Translations under genes and position numbers: made by a program | The notes under the pieces: model-generated | Database searches by the model: none | The model's input: the letters and a program-made list of their open reading frames with translations, nothing else | What the model was told of the DNA's origin: nothing | Shown here: positions 58,154 to 64,000 of the stretch, in pieces | Numbering within the stretch: the first letter of the stretch is position 1 | Layout: the number at the start of each line of letters is the position of its first letter | Assembly (NCBI GenBank): GCA_963704005.1 | Contig: CAVPGJ010000001.1 | Span: 310,001-374,000, forward strand | From: AC-32 sp963704005 | Lineage (GTDB): Bacteria > Actinomycetota > Thermoleophilia > Gaiellales > Gaiellaceae | DNA: 64,000 nucleotides | Reading direction: 5' to 3'

Positions 58154-60319
58154 CTAGCCGCTCTGCTGGCCCAGGTCGAGCTCGAAGTGCGTCGCGGTGG
58201 CGACGTCGTGGTACTTCTGCCCGTCCGTCAGGTTGCCCGTGTAGGGGAACGTGTAGAAGGTCGGGTCGCCGCCGCTCTCGTTCGGGAGGCTGATCGTGTT
58301 GCAGATCACAGGCCCGCTGTCCCTGAAGTTCTGGTGGATCAGGCAGTCGGAGGTGGAGAACATGATCCCCTGGAACCCGGAGGGCAGGTAGCCGTCGATG
58401 CAGCTCGGGTACGAGCCGCTGCAGCTCGTCCCGCCCTGGTCGTACTCGTTCGGCATCTCCGACATCAGCACCATCATGTTCTGCGTCGCGTCCCAGTTGG
58501 ACATGTCCGGATAGCAGCTCGTCGTGTAGGTGTTTCCGGTCGGGTTGCCGTTCGAATCGGTGGCGCCGCCGGCGCAGACGAGCGCGTCGATCTCGTCGTC
58601 GCGCGAGGACATGATGTTGGCGCGGCCGTAGTAGTGGATGATCTCGCCGTCCTCGTCGAAGCGGAAGTTCCCGTCGACGAAGATCACGCCCTTGATGTCC
58701 ATGCGGTGCGTCGTGTGGTTCCACTTCAGCTCGCCGACGAGCTGGCCGTTCTCCCAGACCTCGCAGTCGTAATTCGAGTTGGAAGGGGCCATCTCGCCGT
58801 TGACGCCGATGCTGCCGTTTGGGCCGGTGGTCGAGCCGGCGTCGTTGTCGAAGAAGGTGCTCGAGAGCCCGGGGTTGGCGTTGGTGCAGAAATGCTTCGG
58901 CCCCGGCTTCGCGTTCGCCCACCAGTAGCTGTAGTCGACCTGCGGCATCACGAGCGCAGGGTTCGATCCCGCCGACGTGCTGGTGATCGCGCCGGCGTAG
59001 ACGTGGTCGGTCGAGGTGCAGGGGGTGTGGGCCGACTGCGCGTTGTACGTGCAGCTGCCGCCGATGTTCGCCGTCGAGACCGGCGTGCCCGAGGTGCCGA
59101 TGCCGTTGGTGTCGCCCGAGTAGGTGACGGTGATCGTGACGTAGTCGATCGACGCAGTGATGCTCGTGCTGTTGGTGCTGTAGTTGTGGACGATGATCTT
59201 GGCGCCGAAGTTCGCGTTGTTGACGTCCGACGCAGTCCACGTCGAGCCCCAAGCATCGCTACCGCTGCCGTAGTTGGCGACCCCGTCGGACGTCGGCCAG
59301 CTGGTGCCCGTCGCCGCCTTGTTGCTCCCGGTGGCCGTGCCGGCCTTGAGGAGCTGGACCGTGTTATCCCTCAGGTAGTTGCTGTTCGTGCCGCTGTTGC
59401 TGCTCGACTTGCGCTCGATCGAGACGCTGATGCCGCGGATGATGGCCGTCGACGGCACCGAGAAGCCGAAGCCGGTGACGTTCAGGATCGCACTGTTGCC
59501 GCTGTTCGTGCCGGGGGCGATCGCGCTCGTCGTGTAGCTCGAGTCGTTCGCGCTCGTCCTTGTCGGGTTCGTCCACGTGTTCGAGGCGCCGGAGTTGGCG
59601 CCGGTGCCGTACTTCGTCGAGGTCGTGTCCGGGCCGCTGATGCTCACGTTGCCGCCGACGTCGACAGTCACGTTGGAGCCGGTGATCGCGCCGTTGTTGC
59701 GGAGGCAGAGGTCGCCCCTCGTGGCGACGTTCGTCACGAAGGTCGTGTTGTCGATCGTCAGGCACGAGCCCGTGCTGTCCTGGTAGAAGCGGCTCCAGGA
59801 GGCGCTGTCCGCTCCGGAGTTGATCCCCACGACCGACACTTTCCGGGTGAGCGTGGTGTGACGTGCGGTCCTGCCGACCTTGACCGAGCCCGTCGACGTG
59901 ATCGTCCAGACGTAGCTGGAGTTGATCGTGCCGGAATAGGTCACCGAGCCGCCGAGCGACGCGTAGTTGACTGTCGTCTGCGGTAGCAGGGTCGAGGTGC
60001 GCGGGTCGATTCCGCCGGCCTTGACCGCGCCCGTGCTGTCGAGCTGGTTGGCGAGGATCGAGAGCGCGTCGTTGATCCCGGCCTCGGCGAGCCCGTACGC
60101 GCCGCCCGAGGCCTTGGTGGAGCCGCTGGCCACGAAGTTTCGCGTCGCGTACTCCGTCACCGCGGTGCCGGCGATCGTCAATACGACGAGAATGCCGAGC
60201 GCGGCGATCAGCGCCATCGCGCGCTCTTCCGCACGCAGGCGCGCGAGGGTTCCCGCACGCACACTCGCCGTCGTGCGCGCAGGGGTAGCAAGCTTGAAGC
60301 GCCGCATCGACAGGTGCAT
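58154..60319 (-). CDS. PilX-N-terminal-like surface/pilus assembly protein, very large
   Basis: 721 residues. After a basic N-terminus comes a pilin-like motif: EERAMALIAALGILVVLTI, a single long hydrophobic helix with the usual Glu just before it. It continues as YATRNFVASGSTKASGGAYG, where PilX-like proteins typically read AEAG (here LAEAGINDAL). The rest is extracytoplasmic: Ser/Thr-rich beta repeats (SVSIERKSSSNS, TASDVNNANFGAKI), a FVDGNFRFDEDGEIIHYYGR strand region and about ten cysteines. The N-terminus is usual for minor-pilin-like accessory proteins, but the outer body is not recognised. No other pilus genes are adjacent in the window. ATG 60319; a second ATG at 60307. Confidence 0.68.
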   Translation of the reverse strand: MHLSMRRFKLATPARTTASVRAGTLARLRAEERAMALIAALGILVVLTIAGTAVTEYATRNFVASGSTKASGGAYGLAEAGINDALSILANQLDSTGAVKAGGIDPRTSTLLPQTTVNYASLGGSVTYSGTINSSYVWTITSTGSVKVGRTARHTTLTRKVSVVGINSGADSASWSRFYQDSTGSCLTIDNTTFVTNVATRGDLCLRNNGAITGSNVTVDVGGNVSISGPDTTSTKYGTGANSGASNTWTNPTRTSANDSSYTTSAIAPGTNSGNSAILNVTGFGFSVPSTAIIRGISVSIERKSSSNSGTNSNYLRDNTVQLLKAGTATGSNKAATGTSWPTSDGVANYGSGSDAWGSTWTASDVNNANFGAKIIVHNYSTNSTSITASIDYVTITVTYSGDTNGIGTSGTPVSTANIGGSCTYNAQSAHTPCTSTDHVYAGAITSTSAGSNPALVMPQVDYSYWWANAKPGPKHFCTNANPGLSSTFFDNDAGSTTGPNGSIGVNGEMAPSNSNYDCEVWENGQLVGELKWNHTTHRMDIKGVIFVDGNFRFDEDGEIIHYYGRANIMSSRDDEIDALVCAGGATDSNGNPTGNTYTTSCYPDMSNWDATQNMMVLMSEMPNEYDQGGTSCSGSYPSCIDGYLPSGFQGIMFSTSDCLIHQNFRDSGPVICNTISLPNESGGDPTFYTFPYTGNLTDGQKYHDVATATHFELDLGQQSG

Positions 60320-60380
60320 CGGCCGATTCCGGCGTCGTCTCGGACGCTCGAACGAGTGATTCGGACGGTGGTCGTCGTGC

Positions 60381-61286
60381 CTAGCCGGCCGGTTCTTCCA
60401 CCCAGTCGCGGGTGAGGTAGAGCCAGAATGCGAGGCCCGCATAGTCGCGGTAGCGACGGAAGCGGCGCTCGATCGTCCTGTCGCTCGCCTTACGGCCGTT
60501 CAGCCGCGCGTATTTCGGGCGCGTCCACGAGTCGAGGATCAGGCGTGAGTAGCGGCCGAGCAGCATCATCATGTGCGCCGTCGCGTACGGCCCGCAGCCG
60601 GGGAGGGCCAGCAGCCGCTCGGCGACCTCCTCGTCCGGGAGCCCGGGGTCGTTCAGCACCTCGAGGTCGAGGCTGCCGCCGGCCACGTCTCGCGCAAGCG
60701 AGCGCAGGTAGGGGCCGCGGTAGCCGGCGCGGACGACGTCCTTGTAGAACGCCTCGCTCGCCTCGGCCATCGCGCGCGGCGTCGGAAAGGCGCGGCGCGT
60801 GTCCGGCGCTTCCAGCCCGAGCTCCGAGACGAGCGCCGTGACCATGCGCACCGTGGCCGACCAGGCGCAGTTGGTGGTGCAGATCGTCTTGACCACGTCC
60901 TCGAAGACCGTTGGGCTGCGCAGCATCCGCCCGGCACCGGCGCAGACCCAGTCCAGCTCGGGATCCTCTCGCGCGGCCTCGTAGAAGGGCGAGAGGTCGG
61001 CGTCGAGCCGCAGCAGGTGACGCGCGGCGTCGGTGAGGATGACTGCGTCGCGCGCGCCGACGTCGTCGGCGTCGACGAGCGCGAACCCGGGCCGGCCGGC
61101 GCCGATGCGGATCGTGCGCGCCCGCCCGCGCGGGAGCGCGAGCGTCGTGGTCAGCGACCGGGTCTCCTCGTCGATCGCGCTCGGCGGCAGGTCGGCGACG
61201 CCGTGCGAGGAGAGAGTGCGCCAGAGGTCGACCGGCTCCCCGCCCGCCCCGACAAGCTCGAGCCCGGCCGACCAGTGCCGCGTCAC
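60381..61286 (-). CDS. HhH-GPD DNA glycosylase (AlkA-like)
   Basis: 301 residues. The helix-hairpin-helix LLALPGCGPYATAHMMMLLG is clear, and the catalytic Asp is in SRLILDSWTRPKYA. The N-terminal beta domain (SLTTTLALPRGRARTIRIG) is that of AlkA/OGG-type enzymes. The Cys-rich iron-sulfur cluster of EndoIII is absent. It likely removes alkylated or oxidised bases. GTG 61286 abuts the stop of the PPOX gene (TAAGTG). In the same transcript as that gene. Confidence 0.86.
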   Translation of the reverse strand: MTRHWSAGLELVGAGGEPVDLWRTLSSHGVADLPPSAIDEETRSLTTTLALPRGRARTIRIGAGRPGFALVDADDVGARDAVILTDAARHLLRLDADLSPFYEAAREDPELDWVCAGAGRMLRSPTVFEDVVKTICTTNCAWSATVRMVTALVSELGLEAPDTRRAFPTPRAMAEASEAFYKDVVRAGYRGPYLRSLARDVAGGSLDLEVLNDPGLPDEEVAERLLALPGCGPYATAHMMMLLGRYSRLILDSWTRPKYARLNGRKASDRTIERRFRRYRDYAGLAFWLYLTRDWVEEPAG

Positions 61287-61727
61287 TTACGACCGCCAGG
61301 GGCCGACGCCGCCGATCCGCTCGACGGCGATGCGCATCACGTGCCCGGGGGGCGGGTCGTCCATCGGCGGGAACTTCACGTCCGGGCCCAGGTAGACGTG
61401 CGCCAGGCGCTGCAGGAGCTCCGGCGCGCCGCCCTCCTCGAGCCGCGCCCGGCCATGCACGACCAGGTACTCCTTCAGCCCGGGCGGATGCACGGTCGTC
61501 CCCTCGAACGAGAGCGTCACGCGCGGGTCCCGCCGGGCGTTGGCGAGCTTGCGCTGGCCGCCGGAGAGGTGGCCCGAGACGAGGTCGTCCCCGTCGATCC
61601 CGACCCAGATGCAGGTCACCTGGGGCGAGCCGTCCGGGTTGAGCGTGACCAGGTGCCCGAGCGCGCCGGACTCGATCAGCTCCTTGGCGCTGTCGGGGAG
61701 GGCGACCATCGCGAAAGTTTGGCGCAT
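61287..61727 (-). CDS. PPOX / F420-dependent pyridoxamine-phosphate-oxidase-like enzyme
   Basis: 146 residues, split-barrel fold. Signatures LGHLVTLNPDGSPQVTCIWV and KLANARRDPRVTLSFEG, then EYLVVHGRARLEEGGA, are typical of the PPOX class often using F420 in actinobacteria. ATG 61727 has GGAG 9 nt upstream; ATG 61709 is the alternative. Substrate unknown. First gene of a two-gene unit with the glycosylase. Confidence 0.86.
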   Translation of the reverse strand: MRQTFAMVALPDSAKELIESGALGHLVTLNPDGSPQVTCIWVGIDGDDLVSGHLSGGQRKLANARRDPRVTLSFEGTTVHPPGLKEYLVVHGRARLEEGGAPELLQRLAHVYLGPDVKFPPMDDPPPGHVMRIAVERIGGVGPWRS

Positions 61728-62003
61728 GCGCGTGCTCCGCGTCGAAGTAGGGCGGCACCTTCACGGACGCCGCCCTGCTGTCCGGCGGCGAGCTGCCGGA
61801 CGGCCAAGCTGCCGACCGTGCGCCGGCAGGACCGTGCACCCGGCCAAAAAGGCCACTAGGCAGCCCCGCGCGGCTGCGGTAGGACCTCTCCCGAAGATGT
61901 TGCAGTTCCGACACGTCTGTGTTTCACACGTGTGCGCCGGCCGTGCCTACCGTCGAGGGAAGTCGACGGAAGGCGAGGCATCGCCTCCGGAAAGGAGTCG
62001 GAG
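61728..62003. other. Divergent gap with hairpins and a perfect palindrome
   Basis: No gene seen. Contains GGGCGGC / GCCGCCC near 61748-61776 and TGTCCGGC / GCCGGACGG near 61779-61803, then the 10-nt palindrome CACACGTGTG at 61925-61934, with a near repeat ACACGTCTGTG just before it. The palindrome is a fair operator candidate for the rightward secreted-protein gene, about 70 nt before its ATG. Confidence 0.45.
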
Positions 62004-63041
62004 ATGCAACTGGTCAAGTTCGCTCCCTTGTGCGCGCTGGCTGCAGCCGTGCTGACGATCGGGAGCCCGCGAGCCTCCGCGTCCGCCATCCCCTGCGTGT
62101 ACGGGGCGATCACGATGGCCGCGAGCCCCACGCTGAGCGCCCCGAGCCCGGCGTATCCGGGCAACACGATCACCTCCAGCGGAGGAAGCTGGAGCTGCGG
62201 CGCCCCGTTCACCGGCTTCTGGAAGGAGTGGCTGCGCGACGGCGTCGTCATCGCGGGCCCGACGTGGGTGGTGGGAGCGCCCGGAAGCTTCGTCTACACC
62301 CTGCAGAGCGCCGACGCCGGGCACGCGATCAGATCGGCGGTGCAGCCGTGCAACGACGAGGTCGGCTGCTCCGGCTCCTACGCGCAGAGCTCGAACTCGG
62401 TCACGCCGGTGAGCCCGTCTCCGACTACCGGCGACGAGGCGTGCACGATGTTTCAGTCGCTGGCGGGCTGCGACGTGTGGTTCGGAACCGAGGACAGCGA
62501 CCTGACTGATTGCGCCGACGGCACTCTGGGGCCCGATCCCGCCCATCCCGTCTGCGACGACCCGAGCCTCGATAGCAGCGTCCTCACTCGGATCAGTTGC
62601 CCGCACGACTTCCCGAACTGCAGCTGCCCGAGCTCAGGCGACATGAAGAGGCTGGTGAGGATCCGCCACAACTTCAAGATGAAGGGGACGGGCATCCTGA
62701 TCATGTACTTCGGGATGAGGGTCTTCTGGTGCAGCAGCGGCGCCTCGGGCAGCGGGCGGATCACGAAGATCTACACCGTCTACGACCACCACGTGAGCAC
62801 CGTGGCCTCGCTTTACTGGCACTGGGTCGGGCTCGATTCCACCTCCTGCAATGGAGGCCCCTACGGGCACTGCGCCGAGCAGGCGGGGGATGCTGCACAT
62901 CCCGTGCACACGGTGACCATCTCCTCGAAGGGGCGGTTCCAGGAGTGCCTGACGGTCAGGTTCGTGTTCTGTCACGACAAGACTCTGGGCGTCTGGCTGC
63001 GCATCCATCGGGACATGTCCAAGGAAGGAGGCAGCCTGTGA
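62004..63041 (+). CDS. Secreted cysteine-rich protein, unknown function
   Basis: 345 residues. Signal peptide (KFAPLCALAAAVLTIG), then an Ig-like repeat usual in actinobacterial secreted proteins (APSPAYPGNTITSSGGSWSC, QSADAGHAIRSAVQPCNDE), and a C-terminal half with many cysteines (CPHDFPNCSCPSSG, CSSGASGSG) and repeated aromatic strands (TVASLYWHWVGLD). ATG 62004 has AAGGAG 8 nt upstream. A 45-residue membrane peptide starts inside its stop codon (GTGA) and probably is co-translated. No family recognised for the C-terminal half. Confidence 0.66.
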   Translation: MQLVKFAPLCALAAAVLTIGSPRASASAIPCVYGAITMAASPTLSAPSPAYPGNTITSSGGSWSCGAPFTGFWKEWLRDGVVIAGPTWVVGAPGSFVYTLQSADAGHAIRSAVQPCNDEVGCSGSYAQSSNSVTPVSPSPTTGDEACTMFQSLAGCDVWFGTEDSDLTDCADGTLGPDPAHPVCDDPSLDSSVLTRISCPHDFPNCSCPSSGDMKRLVRIRHNFKMKGTGILIMYFGMRVFWCSSGASGSGRITKIYTVYDHHVSTVASLYWHWVGLDSTSCNGGPYGHCAEQAGDAAHPVHTVTISSKGRFQECLTVRFVFCHDKTLGVWLRIHRDMSKEGGSL

Positions 63042-63175
63042 AATGGACCGGGAAGCGGAAGGCGCTGGCGGTGATCCTCGTCGTCCTCGCCGTCAGCATC
63101 GCCCTCTACGTGATCTTCGCGACCGGCAACGACTCGAGCCAGATCAAGGGCTTGGCGGCCGCTCTCATCGGGTGA
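63038..63175 (+). CDS. Tiny single-helix membrane peptide
   Basis: 45 residues: basic start (KWTGKRK), one helix (ALAVILVVLAVSIALYVIFA) and a short polar end (TGNDSSQIKG). GTG 63038 overlaps the stop of the secreted protein with AAGGAGG 8 nt before. It may be a membrane partner of that protein. No family known. Confidence 0.62.
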   Translation: MKWTGKRKALAVILVVLAVSIALYVIFATGNDSSQIKGLAAALIG

Positions 63176-63209
63176 GGCACGTCGGCCGCATCCGGTTACA
63201 CTGCGGCGA

Positions 63210-63452
63210 ATGGTCTGGGAGTTCGTCTTCATGATGGTGATCCTGAAGATCCCGATCGCCTACCTCGGCTGCGTGGTCTACTGGGCCGTGAAGGCCGAGC
63301 CGAAGCCGCCCGAGCCGGCGGTGGTGCACGCCGGGCTCCCCGAGCCGGAGCCACGCGAGCCCTGGCGGCCCCGGCTGCGCGCGCCCAGGCCGGGCCCGCA
63401 CGGCTCGCCCGGGCGTAGGGTCGCCCGCATCGCGCGGCCGGTGGCTCGATGA
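63210..63452 (+). CDS. Small membrane protein with proline-rich tail
   Basis: 80 residues. One N-terminal helix (VFMMVILKIPIAYLGCVVY) then a Pro/Arg-rich cytosolic tail (EPKPPEPAV, RAPRPGPHGSPGRR). ATG 63210. Its stop overlaps the start of the next membrane gene as ATGA, so both are translated together. Function unknown. Confidence 0.62.
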   Translation: MVWEFVFMMVILKIPIAYLGCVVYWAVKAEPKPPEPAVVHAGLPEPEPREPWRPRLRAPRPGPHGSPGRRVARIARPVAR

Positions 63453-63709
63453 GCGCGCCGCCGGTCGCCGAGAGCCGCCCCGCCGACTCGATCGCCGGCT
63501 TCCTGGCCGCCCTCTCGATCTTCGCCAGCCTGATCGGGCTCGTTTATCACCCGGTGCGCCTGATTCCCTTCGCGATCCTGCTCGCGCTGGTCGCGATCGC
63601 GATGGGCGGCAGCCACGCGCGCCTCGCCCAGTTCGCGGTCTTCACCGGGGGGATCTGCTTCATCGGCGGGCTCGCGATCGCCGTGATCACGAACAACCCG
63701 ATCTTCTGA
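63449..63709 (+). CDS. Small three-helix membrane protein
   Basis: 86 residues with three hydrophobic segments: SIAGFLAALSIFASLIGLVY, IPFAILLALVAIAMGG and LAQFAVFTGGICFIGGLAIA. ATG 63449 overlaps the preceding stop. No family recognised. Tight coupling with the Pro-rich membrane protein suggests a two-part membrane complex. Confidence 0.68.
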   Translation: MSAPPVAESRPADSIAGFLAALSIFASLIGLVYHPVRLIPFAILLALVAIAMGGSHARLAQFAVFTGGICFIGGLAIAVITNNPIF

Positions 63710-63842
63710 GAAATGTCGGCAGTAGGGCGGCCCCACCGTCGAGGCCGGTAGGGCCTCCTTGGTCGGCGTCGCAAGCGAACGCCTTACAGGCAGCCGTGGC
63801 CGGCGCGAGAGGGAACGGCGCTGGTACAACAAAGAAGTGAGC

Positions 63843-64000
63843 ATGCACGACGTCGACGGGCTCAATGCGGGCTTCGCGAGCGCGATCCTCGAGCAATACC
63901 TCGAGAACCCCGAGGCCGTGCCCCAGGAGTGGCGCGAGCTGTTCGAGAGTGGCTCGAGCGACCTGGTCGCCACCCATCCGGGACTCGCGCGACTCGTCGA
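63843..64000 (+). CDS. 2-oxoglutarate dehydrogenase E1 / multifunctional Kgd N-terminus (partial)
   Basis: The first 52 codons run off the right edge. FASAILEQYLENPEAVPQEW is the characteristic N-terminal E1o segment (SucA/Kgd), used for binding the complex core. ATG 63843; a GTG at 63837 is the alternative. In actinobacteria this gene often encodes a fused E1-E2 Kgd, which cannot be judged here. It starts the TCA-cycle step from 2-oxoglutarate to succinyl-CoA. Confidence 0.8.
   Translation, partial: MHDVDGLNAGFASAILEQYLENPEAVPQEWRELFESGSSDLVATHPGLARLV

Overview
This is a very high-GC window from a Gram-positive-type actinobacterial genome. Gene order and protein style (RNase E/G with a TRAM tail, many BTAD and cyclase proteins, CAP and PxKF secreted proteins, F420/PPOX-type enzyme) point to deep-branching Actinobacteriota such as Thermoleophilia (Gaiellales/Solirubrobacterales). 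That placement is an inference from gene style; no marker gene was compared. No phage, plasmid, rRNA or CRISPR was seen.

Layout. 1-2.8 kb: end of an M14 carboxypeptidase, a membrane beta-propeller protein, its ECF sigma factor, and a divergent secreted protein. 2.9-8.6 kb: MFS transporter; a minus-strand operon of RidA, carboxylate-amine ligase and a BTAD/hydrolase/cyclase fusion; a serine hydrolase. 8.6-12.6 kb: ferric-reductase-like membrane protein, NHL/Kelch lipoprotein, cNMP-binding protein, NUDIX. 12.7-17.6 kb: thioredoxin, IleRS, a structured gap, a response regulator and a CAP protein. 17.7-28.8 kb: tRNA-Pro, a soluble-adenylate-cyclase-like giant regulator, and divergently a 2325-residue secreted VWA/C25-protease-like protein with GSIGTA hexapeptide repeats. 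28.8-33.4 kb: phosphatase, AI-2E family transporter, second CAP protein, five tRNAs (Gly, Arg, Arg, His, Leu), DUF2283, double cupin. 33.4-36.8 kb: tig-clpP-clpX. 37-38.6 kb: a DszB-like desulfinase candidate with a rhodanese. 38.7-45.5 kb: flippase, valS, folC, two membrane proteins, ndk, methyltransferase and Maf. 45.5-46.3 kb: a RAYT transposase bracketed by REP palindromes. 46.3-52.1 kb: mreB-mreC-mreD-mrdA-rodA. 52.5-58 kb: RNase E/G, rplU, rpmA, obgE, nadD, rsfS, then tRNA-Ala. 58-64 kb: a PilX-like surface protein, an AlkA-type glycosylase, a PPOX enzyme, secreted and small membrane proteins, and the first codons of a 2-oxoglutarate dehydrogenase E1.

How the genes fit together. The mre-mrdA-rodA block is the elongasome. 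rne-rplU-rpmA-obgE-nadD-rsfS is the classical ribosome-assembly neighbourhood. tig-clpP-clpX is the protein quality-control set. Two multidomain class III cyclases and a cNMP-binding protein suggest active cAMP signalling.

Quality caveat. About 30 single-base indels, nearly all +1 insertions, break otherwise intact conserved genes (sigma factor, ileS, cupin, desulfinase, flippase, mrdA, rodA, RNase E/G, rplU, obgE). Removing one base at each break restores the family sequence and makes the lengths divisible by three. I read these as sequence errors rather than biology and annotate the genes as whole. Repeat families worth attention are: GGGGTCTGACCCC REP/REPIN elements with their RAYT; a 50-nt hairpin directly behind two tRNA genes; and a GC-rich palindrome family with one copy inside the RNase E/G gene.
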